A stretch of DNA of 50,259 nucleotides from Bacteroidales bacterium UBA4331 (GCA_002394395.1 DGTR01000009.1:1-50259); one strand, 5' to 3'. Positions 15,633 to 27,600 are shown, counted from the first letter of the stretch. Numbers and translations: made by a program. The notes: a model not told the origin generated them from the letters alone.

Positions 15633-17245
15633 TGCAGGTAGAGTTTGCGTTGTTGATATTGTCATTATTGTTCTTCCTCAGTATTTTTGCGGATAAGATC
15701 GGCTACCGGTACGGCGTACCGGCGTTATTGCTTTTTCTGGTCGTGGGAATGTTCTTCGGTTCGCACTCCTTAGGTGCGTTCTTCAATGCCGACCGCGTGG
15801 AGATCGGTATCGAGACAGCAGAGGCGCTGAGTACCGTGGCGATGTGTATCATCCTCTTCACCGGCGGCATGGAGACCAAGATGAGCGATATCAAGTCGGT
15901 CTTGGTGCCGGGAATCACCTTAGCGACCCTCGGTGTGTTGCTGACCTGCGTCATCACGGGCGTGATCATCTATTATATCTTCGGTTGGATCAACGCCGTA
16001 GCGAGTGTGTCGATATGGGTGGCGTTGCTCATGGCAGCGACGATGAGCAGTACGGATAGCGCGAGTGTCTTCTCCGTCCTGCGCACCAACGGGATAGGCT
16101 TGCGGCATAACCTCCGGCCGCTCTTGGAGCTGGAGTCCGGCGCCAACGACCCGATGGCGTACGTCCTGACGACGACGCTGATAGGGGTGGTCCTCGCGGC
16201 GCAGAAGTTCCCCGGCGCAGAGCATGCTATCTCTGCTTTGTCAATCGTGCGGGTCATCGTCATCCAACTGGTGATGGGTACGGTCTTGGGCTTCGCCTTA
16301 GGAGAAGGCCTGGTGGCGCTCATGAGGCGTGTCAAACTTGGTAACGAAGCCCTCTATCCCATCATGATCCTCACGGCATGTATCTTCATCTTCGCCGTGA
16401 CTTATTACCTCGAGGGAAACACCTATCTGGCGGTGTACGTCGGCGGCTTGATCATCGGAAATAACAAGTTCACGAGAAAGCGCCAGACGCAGTCGTTCTT
16501 CAGCGGCTTGGTCTGGCTCAGCCAGCTGGTGATGTTCTTGATGTTAGGACTGATGGTGAACCCTATCGACCTGCTTAATTACCGCGTATGGCTGCCGTGT
16601 CTGATCATCAGTATTGTGATGATCTGTATCTCCCGTCCGGCGGCGGTGTGGCTCTGCATGTGGCCTTTCAAGCAGTACCGCGGGCGTGACAAACTGATGC
16701 TCAGTTGGGTCGGCCTCAAAGGCGCAGTACCGATCATCTTCGCCATTATGTGCAAGGCGCAAGGGGTGCCGTTTGCGGATCTGATCTTCAATGTGGTCTT
16801 CCTCTGCACAATCGTCTCGCTCTTGACGCAAGGCACGACGCTGACGTTCATCGCGAAGAAGCTGAACCTCGACGTCCCGCAGAAAGAGTCGAAGTCCTTG
16901 CAGTATTTCGACCTGGACCTGCCGGACGAGATCCAGTCTTCGGCACGCGAGGTGGAAGTGAAGGAGTCGATGTTAGAGAAGGGTAGTACGCTGCGCGAGA
17001 TCACTATCCCGCCGCATACGCTGGTCATCATGGTGCGGAGAGGAGAGGACTTCTTTGTGCCCACCGGTGCGAGCGAACTGAAGCCCGGCGACCAGCTCTT
17101 GGTCATCTCTGACAAAGACGCGCAAGCAACCTACCAGCAGATGATCGACGACGCGGAGGAAGAGGCACAATGGAAGGCAGAGATGCGCGAGAGAGCACGC
17201 GAGCGCTTCAACCGCCTCACGGCTTGGATTCCGAAAAAGAAATAA
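15632..17245 (+). CDS. Potassium/proton antiporter, CPA1 family with TrkA-C domain
   Basis: A 537-residue inner-membrane protein resembling NhaP2/CvrA. About 12-13 membrane spans cover residues 1-390, with the CPA signature SSTDSASVFSVLR and LELESGANDPMAYVL, which contains the conserved ND pair. The C-terminal cytoplasmic part includes a TrkA-C/RCK-C domain (TLREITIPPHTLVIMVRRG to GDQLLVISD). It exports K+ (or Na+) in exchange for H+. A GTG three bases earlier (15629) is an alternative start. The tail after the RCK domain is highly charged (EEEAQWKAEMRERARERF) and may form a helix. It is coupled to the thioredoxin gene. Confidence 0.9.
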   Translation: MQVEFALLILSLLFFLSIFADKIGYRYGVPALLLFLVVGMFFGSHSLGAFFNADRVEIGIETAEALSTVAMCIILFTGGMETKMSDIKSVLVPGITLATLGVLLTCVITGVIIYYIFGWINAVASVSIWVALLMAATMSSTDSASVFSVLRTNGIGLRHNLRPLLELESGANDPMAYVLTTTLIGVVLAAQKFPGAEHAISALSIVRVIVIQLVMGTVLGFALGEGLVALMRRVKLGNEALYPIMILTACIFIFAVTYYLEGNTYLAVYVGGLIIGNNKFTRKRQTQSFFSGLVWLSQLVMFLMLGLMVNPIDLLNYRVWLPCLIISIVMICISRPAAVWLCMWPFKQYRGRDKLMLSWVGLKGAVPIIFAIMCKAQGVPFADLIFNVVFLCTIVSLLTQGTTLTFIAKKLNLDVPQKESKSLQYFDLDLPDEIQSSAREVEVKESMLEKGSTLREITIPPHTLVIMVRRGEDFFVPTGASELKPGDQLLVISDKDAQATYQQMIDDAEEEAQWKAEMRERARERFNRLTAWIPKKK

Positions 17246-17276
17246 ATTTGAAATTTGAAACTTGAAACTTGAAATA
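17246..17276 (+). repeat. TTGAAA-type spacer repeat
   Basis: The 31-base gap before the epimerase start consists of (A)TTTGAAA/CTTGAAA units. An upstream in-frame ATG at 17262 falls inside the repeat, so I place the start at 17277. Confidence 0.55.
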
Positions 17277-18788
17277 ATGAAAACTACCGTTTTCCTGACC
17301 GGGGCAACCGGAACAATGGGATTTGCAGGAATGACAGAGATCCTGAAATACCCGGAGCAATATGACTTACGTATCTTGGCGCGGCCAAGTAAGAAGAATA
17401 AGGAGCTCTTGGCTCCCCTCACCGCTAACCCCTCACCGCTAACCGTTATCTGGGGCGACCTCACGAAGTACGAGGATGTACTGAAAGGTGTCACGGGTGC
17501 GGATATCGTGCTGCACGTAGGCGGCATGGTCTCGCCGCAGGCGGATTATCGGCCGAAGGCAACCCTCCGCACGAATATCTCCGCGGCGGAGAATATCACC
17601 AAGGCGGTTTTGGCGCAACCTGAAGGCAAGCAGCCGAAAGTGGTCTATATCGGTTCGGTAGCTCAGATGGGCGACCGCCGCGAACCGTTGCATTGGGGAC
17701 GTGCAGGGGATCCTATCTGCGTCTCGGCGTATGACCACTACGGCCTCACCAAAGTTGCTGCAGAGCGTATCATCACCGACTCGGGCATCAAGACCTGGGT
17801 GTCGCTGCGCCAGTCGGGTATCCTCTACCCGGCGATCCTCAAGAACTACGACCCGATCATGTTCCACGTGCCTATCCGCGGCGTGTTGGAGTGGGCTACG
17901 GTAGAGGACAGCGGTCGGCTTCTGGAACGCGTATGCCGTCCCGAAGTGCCGGCAGAGTTCTGGAATAACTACTATAACATCGGTTCGGGTGCCGAGTACC
18001 GGTTGTCGAACTATGAGTTCGAATGCCTTCTCTTGGATTGTATCGGTTGTCCCAAACCCCAGCAGATCTTCAACGCCAACTGGTTCACCACCCGTAATTT
18101 CCATGGCATGTGGTACATCGACGGCGACAAGCTGGAGAACTACCTTCATTTCCGCGCAAACGTGCCGGTGAAGGAGTACTTCGCGCAAATGGCAAAGGCG
18201 CCGTCTCTGCCCGGAGGAATCAAGTTCGCCGCCAAGACCCGCATCGCCAAACTCTTCCCGCATTGCGTGAAAGCGGCTATGTGGTTCATGGCGAATAGCA
18301 AGGAGCACGGTACGCAGTGGTGGATCAAAAACAAGGTAGAGCAGCGTATCTCCGCGTATTACGGTACGATGGAGGCATACCAATCCATCCCCGACTGGGC
18401 GCATTTCGATGTCTCGCATCCCTCAGAGACGCCGGTGCTCCTGGATCACGGCTACGACGAGAGCAAAGATGTAGATACCCTCACGGACGAGGAGTTGAAC
18501 AAGGCGGCGGCTTTCCGTGGTGGTAAGTACCTCGGTGATGATACATGGCAGGACGCTAACGGCAACACCTTCAAAGCCGGTCGCCGGCTGATTCTCTTAG
18601 GCGGTCATTGGAGCCCGTTCGACATGCCGTATCCCTATAAAGACGAGCCGAAAGAGAAGCAGATCCCATGGCATTGGGATAAGGTGGCTAAAGAAAACCC
18701 CTTCTTTGCGCAACTATGGGCTCCGCTGCATGATGCCAAAGAAGATAACATCTATGGCCCGGAGATTTTTGAAGGTTGGGAGAAATAA
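17277..18788 (+). CDS. NAD(P)-dependent epimerase/dehydratase-like protein
   Basis: A 503-residue protein with an N-terminal extended-SDR domain. The nucleotide loop is TGATGTMGFAG at residues 8-18. A Ser127-Tyr155-Lys159 arrangement (YIGSVAQ, then YDHYGLTK) gives the usual catalytic triad. Beyond about residue 330 it carries a long C-terminal extension without a family I can name (YKDEPKEKQIPWHWDKV near the end). Substrate unknown; large SDRs of this shape occur widely in Bacteroidales without assigned function. A 14-bp tandem duplication (17415-17428 and 17429-17442) encodes part of a surface loop (APLTANPSPLT). It resembles the spacer repeats between genes. Confidence 0.75.
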   Translation: MKTTVFLTGATGTMGFAGMTEILKYPEQYDLRILARPSKKNKELLAPLTANPSPLTVIWGDLTKYEDVLKGVTGADIVLHVGGMVSPQADYRPKATLRTNISAAENITKAVLAQPEGKQPKVVYIGSVAQMGDRREPLHWGRAGDPICVSAYDHYGLTKVAAERIITDSGIKTWVSLRQSGILYPAILKNYDPIMFHVPIRGVLEWATVEDSGRLLERVCRPEVPAEFWNNYYNIGSGAEYRLSNYEFECLLLDCIGCPKPQQIFNANWFTTRNFHGMWYIDGDKLENYLHFRANVPVKEYFAQMAKAPSLPGGIKFAAKTRIAKLFPHCVKAAMWFMANSKEHGTQWWIKNKVEQRISAYYGTMEAYQSIPDWAHFDVSHPSETPVLLDHGYDESKDVDTLTDEELNKAAAFRGGKYLGDDTWQDANGNTFKAGRRLILLGGHWSPFDMPYPYKDEPKEKQIPWHWDKVAKENPFFAQLWAPLHDAKEDNIYGPEIFEGWEK

Positions 18789-18817
18789 AGGGTAAATGGT
18801 AAATGACTAAATGGTAA
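18789..18817 (+). repeat. AAATGGTAAATG-type spacer repeat before the helicase
   Basis: This gap is made of AAATGG units and shares 23 identical bases (18794-18816) with the comF-nadB spacer at 13549-13571. Confidence 0.75.
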
Positions 18818-20035
18818 ATGTTTTTTGACGAACTCGCATTATCGGATGAGGTGTTAGACGCCTTGTGGGACATGCATTTTGACGAATGCACGCCCGTTCA
18901 GGAGAAAGCCATCCCGGTGATCCTGGACCGCCACGACGTGATCGCTTGTGCCCAGACGGGTACAGGTAAGACCGCGGCGTATATACTGCCCTTGCTGACG
19001 AACCTTGCGTACGACGACCACGACCCCGACAAACTGAACGCGATCATCATGGCACCGACGCGCGAGTTGGCGCAGCAGATAGACCAGCAGATGGAGGGCT
19101 TCGGATATTACGTGCCCTTCTCTTCGGTGCCTATCTACGGCGGAAAAGACAACGGCGCGTGGGGCACGCAGGTCACGGGTCTGCAGAAAGGTGCGGATAT
19201 CGTCATCGCTACCCCCGGACGGCTCTTGAGTCAGATGAATATCTACGATATCGATTTCTCCGGTGTCAAGTACTTCATCCTCGACGAAGCAGACCGAATG
19301 CTCGATATGGGCTTTTACGACGATATCATGACCATCGTCCGCAAGCTGCCTAAGAACCGCCAGACGATCATGTTCTCTGCTACCATGCCGCCTAAAATCC
19401 GCCAGATGGCGAAGGCGATCATGCGCCACCCCGTCGAGGTGCAGATTGCCGTCTCGCGGCCGCCGGAGACGATTAATCAGATGTCGGCGTACCTGTACGA
19501 AGCGCAGAAACCCGGCTTTGTACAATTGGCGTTGGAAGGTAGGAATCTGAAGAAGGTGATAATCTTTGCCGGCAAGAAGCAGAAAGTGAAAGACCTCGCG
19601 CGCACGTTGCGTACCTTAAAGATAGACGCGCGCGCAATGCACTCCGATCTCGAGCAGTCGGAGCGGGATCAGGTGATGCTGGATTTCAGAAACGGAAAGG
19701 TGGATGTGTTGGTAGCGACGGATGTTGTCTCCCGGGGAATCGATGTGACGGATGTACCGCTTGTCATTAATTACGATGTGCCGCATGATCCCGAGGATTA
19801 TGTTCATCGTATCGGCCGTACCGCGCGTGCGGAGAATAGCGGAGAGGCGATCACCCTTGTCTCGCCGGAGGATGCCCGGTATTGGAGAAGGATTGAGACG
19901 TTTATCAAACAACCTATCACCCGTCTCCCATTACCCGATGTCTTAGGCGATGCCCCGCAACTAAACCAGTACACGTCGCGTCCCAAAGGAAGCGGCATGG
20001 CAAGACGAAAAGGAAAATTCCGAAAACGGTCTTAG
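18818..20035 (+). CDS. DEAD-box ATP-dependent RNA helicase (RhlE-like)
   Basis: A 405-residue RNA helicase with all core motifs in order: the Q motif FDECTPVQEKAIP, motif I AQTGTGKT, PTRELAQQ, DEAD as LDEADRMLDMGF, SAT as MFSATMPP, and motif VI HRIGRTARA. A short basic tail (SGMARRKGKFRKRS) replaces the long C-terminal domains of DeaD or DbpA, which fits the RhlE branch. It unwinds RNA duplexes in ribosome assembly or mRNA decay. Its stop overlaps the convergent rsmF stop by 4 bases. Confidence 0.93.
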   Translation: MFFDELALSDEVLDALWDMHFDECTPVQEKAIPVILDRHDVIACAQTGTGKTAAYILPLLTNLAYDDHDPDKLNAIIMAPTRELAQQIDQQMEGFGYYVPFSSVPIYGGKDNGAWGTQVTGLQKGADIVIATPGRLLSQMNIYDIDFSGVKYFILDEADRMLDMGFYDDIMTIVRKLPKNRQTIMFSATMPPKIRQMAKAIMRHPVEVQIAVSRPPETINQMSAYLYEAQKPGFVQLALEGRNLKKVIIFAGKKQKVKDLARTLRTLKIDARAMHSDLEQSERDQVMLDFRNGKVDVLVATDVVSRGIDVTDVPLVINYDVPHDPEDYVHRIGRTARAENSGEAITLVSPEDARYWRRIETFIKQPITRLPLPDVLGDAPQLNQYTSRPKGSGMARRKGKFRKRS

Positions 20036-21381
20036 AGTTTGCGAATACGCCATTCGTTGGGGTAGAGGTTGTTGAGACGGTTGCCTACGTTCTTGGCGAA
20101 ACCGATAGGTACACCCTCGTAGGTCAGCAGGATCAGTCCTAAGGGCACGCCGCCTAACAGCAAAGCCTCCGTACGAAGATAACTCAATGCTTGTTCGCGC
20201 GTCAAAGCGATGGTTGGAAAGGCCTCCTTCTGGAGGTCTTTTATCATGCTCAGACTATGCTGCGGCGCGATACCTTTGCCGCGCTCTTCACCCAGACCAA
20301 AACCTAAAGAGATACAGGTCATTTGGTCGGACAGATATTCGCATATCTCTTTGAATTTCATGGGATAAGCGGTGGCGAAACGGTCCGAATAACGGATAGC
20401 CCACTCGTCCGGATGTTGGAGCCACGAACGCATTACCGGCAGGTACTCTGCCTTGCTGCTTGAGCCGTTCTCCTTGCGGTTCTTGGGCTTGATATTGACC
20501 ATGTTCAACGGCTCGTCGTCGTTCTTTCTCAGGGCGCAGATATAGAAGCCTTCGCCCTTGGTCTTATGCGGGTAGAAATGGTAGCCCATCGTCCCTTCGG
20601 TGATGCCCCAGGAGGGATCATAATCGATCGGCAGCACCTCAGCGCCGAGACTGTCGGCAATCCATTCGACGTTCTTCTCGTTCTCCTCCTCGTTGAAGGT
20701 GCAGGTGCTGTAAATCAGGATGCCGCCGGGCTTTAACGCATCCCATGCGTCCATCATAATACTCCGCTGCCGCTCGGCGCACTTGCGTACTGCCGCCGGA
20801 CTCCACTCCGCGCGGGCCTGCTCGTCTTTACGGAACATACCCTCGCCCGAGCACGGCGCATCCACTACCATGCAGTCGAATAAATGCCTGCATCGCTCGC
20901 CGTACTCCTCCGCGGTGTTATGGGTCACGACCGTGTTGCCGTTGCCCCATTTCTGGATGTTCTCAGAGAGGATGAACACCCGCTGTCGCACCACTTCGTT
21001 GCTGACCAACAAGCCGAATCGCCCTAAATACTCGCTAATCAGCGTACTCTTGCCGCCCGGCGCAGCGCATAGATCAAGCACGATAGAAGAGGGATCGACG
21101 TACTGCTCTAATGCCTGCTGCAGGAACATCGAACTCGCCTCCTGTACGTAGTAACAACCCGCGTGAAATAAGGGATCTAAAGTGAATGCCGGCCGCTCGC
21201 TCAGGTAGTACCCGTCCACATGCCACGGCACCTCGTCCGTGTCGCAATCGAAAGTCAGGACATCTATCTTGTTATTCAGTCGGATAGACGTCACCGGCGC
21301 CGTCTCCAGCGCCCGAATCAGCAGCTCCGCTTCAACGCCTAACTGCTGATGCATGCTCTCTATGAACTCTACTGGAAGCAT
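20032..21381 (-). CDS. rsmF: 16S rRNA (cytosine-C5)-methyltransferase, RsmF-like
   Basis: A 449-residue NOL1/NOP2/Sun-family RNA m5C methyltransferase. The SAM-binding motif is VLDLCAAPGGKSTLI. The catalytic motif DAPCSGEGMFRKD has the PCSGEG form typical of RsmF. The second cysteine is in the IYSTCTFNEEENE segment. After residue 290 comes the RsmF C-terminal domain with a PUA-like end (LLLGGVPLGLILLTYEGVPIGFAKNV). The frame is open 34 codons further upstream, but the promoter at 21421-21451 lies in that stretch, so the start is at 21381 (MLPVEFIESM). Convergent with the helicase gene. Confidence 0.9.
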   Translation of the reverse strand: MLPVEFIESMHQQLGVEAELLIRALETAPVTSIRLNNKIDVLTFDCDTDEVPWHVDGYYLSERPAFTLDPLFHAGCYYVQEASSMFLQQALEQYVDPSSIVLDLCAAPGGKSTLISEYLGRFGLLVSNEVVRQRVFILSENIQKWGNGNTVVTHNTAEEYGERCRHLFDCMVVDAPCSGEGMFRKDEQARAEWSPAAVRKCAERQRSIMMDAWDALKPGGILIYSTCTFNEEENEKNVEWIADSLGAEVLPIDYDPSWGITEGTMGYHFYPHKTKGEGFYICALRKNDDEPLNMVNIKPKNRKENGSSSKAEYLPVMRSWLQHPDEWAIRYSDRFATAYPMKFKEICEYLSDQMTCISLGFGLGEERGKGIAPQHSLSMIKDLQKEAFPTIALTREQALSYLRTEALLLGGVPLGLILLTYEGVPIGFAKNVGNRLNNLYPNEWRIRKL

Positions 21382-21420
21382 CTTTTTGCCTGCCTTTGGG
21401 TCTTTTCCCCAAATCGAGTG

Positions 21421-21451
21421 CAAAGATACTGCTTTTTTTCGAAATATGCAA
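21421..21451 (-). promoter_or_regulatory. Promoter of rsmF
   Basis: TATCTTTG on the minus strand at 21421-21428 with a TTGCA box at 21447-21451. It lies inside the longest possible rsmF frame and therefore argues for the shorter protein. Confidence 0.75.
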
Positions 21452-21522
21452 GTTTTAGGTAGCAAAACGCATTTTTTTTGCACTTTTTTTGTTTTTTCTT
21501 TTTATGTTCCATTTTTTTTTCG

Positions 21523-21530
21523 TACCTTTG
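21523..21530 (+). promoter_or_regulatory. Promoter (-7 box) of giant surface protein 1
   Basis: TACCTTTG followed by an approximately 90-base leader. The leader holds a hairpin, TGTACG (21559-21564) with CGTACA (21573-21578), and ends in ACAAAAGAT directly before the ATG. The same ACAAAAGAT precedes giant protein 2. A clear -33 box is hard to pick in the T-rich stretch upstream. Confidence 0.65.
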
Positions 21531-21625
21531 CACCGCTTTTTGTTCTCATGCGTCTGTGTGTACGAGTGCACACGTACAAGGCGATGGGCTGGAAGCGAGA
21601 AAGTAACAATTAAAACACAAAAGAT

Positions 21626-24600
21626 ATGATGAAAAAATTATTTGTTAAATTTTCAATGATGCTGTTCCTGCTCGGGATGAGCGTGAACGCAGCGTGGGGA
21701 CAGGGTATCGGAGGCCTGATTGGAGGTATTGATCCCGAAAATCCTGCTACATGGTTTTATGTTAACCTGACGGCTCAACCTTCTACTCCTGCTTGCGGAA
21801 CGAACCCGGGTCAGGTGAAACTGAACTACACGGACAACCAAGGCAACCAGGATAATCCGTGGATTACGGGTGCCAAACCTGCGAATCCTTACAAAAGCGC
21901 TTATGACAACGAGCAGGATTTGTATGACAAATGGCAAGATGGTTATAATAAAGGATACAACGATGCAGAAAATGCATTAGATAAGTCCTATCCTGAAGAC
22001 ACCGATGATTGGGCAGAGGAACAGATTGCCGTGACTAACGCCGGCTATGATGCAGCTTATGATTGGAAGATTGGCGGAGCTGAAGGTGATGCTCCGGCAA
22101 ATCCATACAACCCGGGAGAACTGTGGAGTCACTCCGATTCGTGGAATGACGGTTGGAATGTGGGTGTTGACGACGCAGCAGCAGGAAAGGCTCGTAATGA
22201 TTATCCAGATTACTATTACGTGGACTATGATCCGGAAAAAGGATTCTATGACGGAGATAAGCGTCCGGAAGGTCATAATGCGGCCTGGGATTGGTACATG
22301 TCCGGTCATTATCTGAATCCCGCTAATCCTGTCGGTTTTGCAGCAACCGCATCTTTGAAGGGTTATACGGTAGTGTATGCTCCGGGTTTTGAGGACTTGA
22401 TGGGCTATTCTTCCTATGCATATTTCTATGGTAAAGCACAGGAGAATGACGGTTGGTATTTCACCGGATGGTCCTATACCGATGGAGATTCGGATCTGGG
22501 TGTAGGCGACGAGAACGGTACTCTGTTCCGTGTGCTGCCTGCCGCTACTGCGGGTGAAACCAATATCCGTAATGAATACGTTTATGCTACTTTTAAGCCG
22601 GTAATGGTTTCGGACTATAAGGTAAATGGTTTGATCAATAAGAGTGTTAGCAACACGACTACAGTTGTTTTTGACGCCGTAGGACAAAGCGTTTCCGCAT
22701 CAGACTTTACAGTGGATGTTCCGGAAGCTAATTTCTCGGCGGCTATCACTTCTTGTGAGAATAATAAAGTAACCGTGACGGTGACTTATTCGGGTTCTAC
22801 TAACGGCGAGTTCCGCGGCAATGTGACGCTGGCGTCCAAGTCCGGTTGCTCGCAGTTGACGGCAGCCGTATATGCCCGTGTAGGTGCAGATGCTACCAAT
22901 GAGGCTACGCTCTATGATGGCAAAACTCCGACTGCAACATCCGGTACATTAGAGGCTATGATTGCGGCTGCTAATGGTACGGACAAAATTGTTGTGCTCA
23001 ATAAAAACTACGAAAGCAACTTATCGGTCAATGCCAATGTAACGCTTAATTTCAACGGTTATACTGTTCAAGATCTTACTGTTGCAGGTGGCGAGGTTAC
23101 CATCGCGTATGACAAATACGGAAGCAATGGCGAGGCGGTATCTGTAACCGGCGGAAAACTGATTCTCAACGGAGGCGAGTTTGCATCGCTCTCCGTAAGC
23201 AATGGCGCTGTTGTAGAGCAGAATGGTGCTACGATTACCGGTGCGGCAACTAACAACGGAACTCTCGTTGCTACCGAAGGCCGTTTCGAAGGCGGTTTGA
23301 CTTCCGCCGGTACACTGACGGTTAACGGAGGTGCCTTCGAGGGCGCTACGGCTATTACCGTTAACGGTGGTACGGCTATCTTTAATAAAGCCGCTATTTC
23401 TGCTACAACAACCGGTATTCTTGTTAGTGGAGGTGAGACGACCATTTCCTCTAAATTAGTATCTGTTTATGGTGGAACCAATGCCGTTAAGCAGACTGCC
23501 GGTTCGATCACGCTCCTGAATGGTAAGTTTGCGGGAGAAACTGCGCCGTTGGCAGGAACCATCAACTTGCAGGCTGGTTACTTCAAGGTAGATGGAGAAA
23601 ACATCGGTATCGCTGTTCCTGAAGGAAAGAAAGTGCTGAATGTACTCGCAGGCACTGAGTTCGCGGAGGGGTATCGCTATTTTATTGGCGAGGATGCTAC
23701 CGGAGTCGGCGTTTGCCGTATCGGTACTACTTCTTATGCTACCTTGGAGGCTGCGCTCGCTTATGCAAACAACAAGCCCGATGAGGATGTAGTGATTATC
23801 ATGACCAATGATTATACTCTTCCTGCGGGCTATTATACTTTGCCAGCTCGTGCTACCCTGATTGTGCCGATGAGTGACGAGCAAGAGACCGGCTATGAGA
23901 TTGTGAATCGTGTGTCGAATAACTCGGCTGCTCAGACGGAGTACGTTCAGCCTTTTGAGTTCCGTCGTTTGACGTTCGCATATGGTGTAAATATGGATGT
24001 ACATGGTACAATTGAGTTGTCCGGTACCCAGCGTGCCAGCGATGACGGTTATGCGGCTATGCCTCATGGCGCGTATGGTCACCTCGTAATGGAGGAGGGT
24101 AGCCATATGACCTTGCAGAACGGGGCGCTCCTTCGTGCATGGGGATTCATGACTGGTAAGGGTGAGACCGATGCGCGTCGTGGCTCAAAAGTACGCGAGC
24201 AGTTCCAGATGGGAGACTGGAAGGGAGGAAGTATCTCCTTCTCGATGTTGGCGGATGATCGTCACGTATTCCCGATTACCCAATATTTCATCCAGAACGT
24301 AGAATCTCCGGTGAAATACCACCCGGGAGCGCTCCTGAGTACAACCACTTCCGTTTCGGCTAATTTTGGAAGTATTGGTATTACTGCAATGGCGAACGAT
24401 ATAGTTATTGTAGGTGTCAGCGGTGGTGATCCGGCAATGTTCTTTATGGATCAAGAGGCGGATGCAGAGAACACCTGGGTGCGCAAATGGTACGATGCGG
24501 AGCACGATATTCAGACTTATGATGTCAATAGTGGTGCGCATATCGGTTCGATGGTGCTGGATCTCGGTAAGTTGGGTACGCAACCGCTGGTGATGAACTC

Positions 24601-27600
24601 TGCTACCTTCGTGCTGCCGATTACTAATAATATGAAGATTCATCTCCTCTCCGGTCAGATGGACTTTACCCAGACTACTGCACTCCTTCCGGGCGCTGAA
24701 GTAGAGGTGGATAAGGAATCGACTGTCACCATCTATGCGGATGAGGATGATTTAAGTACATTATCTTCTTTTGAGTCAAGTTATCGCAGTTATCTGTCTG
24801 CTCATGAGAATTGGGAGGCTGCTAAAGCAAATCATGATGCTTGGGTTGCAAACGGTTCGGTTGGTGATGAACCCGAGTTGGGTGAAGAACCGACGGCTCC
24901 TGAGAAACCTATATTAAGCACGGGTGAACTTTTTGTGTATGATGCCGACGAGTGGGATAATTATGCGAAAGGTAAAGGAGATGCGGGTAAGAAATATACC
25001 AAAGTAGTTAAATACTCTCCAAGTTGGGATGGTGCTTTGGTTTCCGGCAAACCTGCAGACGGTAAACCGAATGTTCGTAGTGAATCGACCATGCCGGGTG
25101 ATGCTACTATCAATGTACATGGTACGTTTAATACCGGACAAGGTGCTGTTTATACTACTGCCGGTGGAGCCAATATCTTCTCGTCCAACGAAGATGCCGG
25201 TTCGTTTATCGTCAATCGTCCGACACCTACCTATACGGCGAAGATCTATCAGGTAAAGAATGCCAGCGCCTCTTCCTATGAATCCACTGAAGCCGTATCT
25301 GCTAAATTGAAGAATGGTGCCGGAGCTGCAGAAGCATATACGGCAACGGCAGGCACAGGTACTAACTTGGCATTCCTGTATCGTGATAATACTTGGCAAA
25401 ATCCTATTAAGGATAACGTCCAGACCTTCTACTTCGATTGCTATACCGCTGAAGTGGATATGGCTGCTTATGCGGAAGATGTGCAAGATAAATTTAATAA
25501 CATTGCTATCTATCATGCACCGGATAATATTGCTGAGTGTTTGGCAATAATGTCAGGGATGAAGATCAATGATCCTGCAACGGCTAATAACCTAAGAAGT
25601 AATTCTTTAATAATGAATTCTGTTACTCCTCAGATTGACGCAATGCGTGAAGCAGGCTATGACCTCGGCGGTGCCGTTCAGCATATCTATATCAAGCCGC
25701 AAGAATGGTTGGAGATTGCGAGTCAGGCACATATCAAACTTGATTTCGATCAAGATTATATTGATGAGTTGGAAACAAATTATAACGCTGGCAATTATGC
25801 TGGTGCTGTAAATGCTTATATGGAGTATGTTCAGGCACAGGCATATAATCCGTACCTCGAAGGTGTGGAAGGCAACGCCGACCATACCTATTCCGATGCA
25901 GATGGTGCAGGACGCCTCTTCATAAAGATGGATAACTGCCAATGGTGGGAAGTAGAGAAGAAGGATAACCTCTACCATTGTATTCACCCCAATAATGACA
26001 CCTACTACGAGTGGGGTGAAGATGACTTTGGAATAGGAAAATGGTTGGAGAAACGTTATACAATCACTTGGAAAAACTGGAATGGCGATACCATCCAAAC
26101 TACAAATGTGGATGGTGACCTTGTCGATAGTTACAGCGTTACCTATGGTACAATGGCTGAATTCCTTGGAACGAACCCGACGCGTGAGAAAACGATTGAC
26201 TATACCTACGACTTTACCGGTTGGACTCCGGCGCTTGGTAAAGTAACCAGTGATGTGACCTATACGGCTACGTTCACTCAGAAACCGCGTATGTACACCA
26301 TCGTCTTCCAAAACGAAGGTGGTGTAGAGATCGAGCGTCAGTTCCTCACCCATAACGAGGTGCCTGTCTGCGAGAACGTGCCGACGAAGGTAGGTCATAC
26401 CCTCGAATGGAGCCCGGCTATCGCTGCTGTGGTAGGCGATACAACCTATACGGCTACATGGTTGGAAGAGCCTCCTACAGAGTATGAGGTTACGTTCTTC
26501 GATTACAATGGTACTACTATTCTTCAGCAAGGTAATGTAGCAGTAGGCGCTCTTCCGACACCTCCGGCTGATCCTGCCGGCAAACCTGCATCGGCTTCAG
26601 GTGAGTTCACATATGTCTTTGATCACTGGGCACCGGCACTGGAAGAGGTTTCTGCAACGAGCATCAAGTCTTATACGGCTATTTATCGCGAGGAGGCAGT
26701 GACCTACACGGTAATCTTCCGCGATGAGGATAACAGCGAGATTGAGCGTCATCAGTATGCTTATGGAGAGACTCCTGTCTGCTCTGAAATGCCGTTCAAA
26801 GCAGCTACTCCGCAATATTCGTACACCTTCGCTTGGACTCCGCAGATTGAGACCGTAAGAGGTGCTGCAACCTACAAGGCTGTCTTTACGCCTGTAACCA
26901 ACCGCTACACCGTTACCCTCAAAGCCAATCCTTCAGGCGCATGTACGTTCACAGGCGCAGGTACCTTTAATTATGGTACAGAGATTGCTATTGCAAGAGT
27001 GGATAACGAGGATTATACATTTAAGAACTGGACTGATAAAGAAGGTAATGTGGTATCTGATCTTCCGACAACGCTAACAGGTGATGTTGACCTTGTGGCT
27101 AATTTTGATTACGAAGGAGACGCAACAACATATACCATTAACTGGCGCGAAGAGGATGGTACTCTCATTAAGTCAGTAACACAAGTAGAAGGAACCGCAA
27201 CTATCTATACCGGTGCCATTCCGACCAAAGATGATACGGCTGAAAAGACGTACACTTTCTATGGTTGGACCACAAGGGACAACGAAGGTCATAACATTGA
27301 CACGATCAAGAACGGTTTGACGCCGAAGGCTACAGCCGATGCAACCTATTATGCATACTTCAATGAGGAAGCACGCAAATACACTATCTCTTGGAAGAAC
27401 GAAGCAGGTACTGCGGATATCGAAGTGGATTATGAGCAACCGTATGGCGCAACTATCGAGTATAATAGCGCTACTCCGACCAAGAATGCAGATGCTGACT
27501 ATAGTTATACCTTTGACGGATGGTCTGCAACCCAAGGCGGTGCAGTTGTTTCTCTGCCGGCTACGGTAAGCGGTGATGCTGCCTTCTATGCACATTTCAG

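Noticed and set aside
21382..21483. N-terminal extension of rsmF by 34 codons
   Set aside because: The rsmF promoter lies inside this stretch.
25607..26530. A 307-codon open frame on the minus strand
   Set aside because: Antisense shadow of giant protein 1; no start context, promoter or family features.
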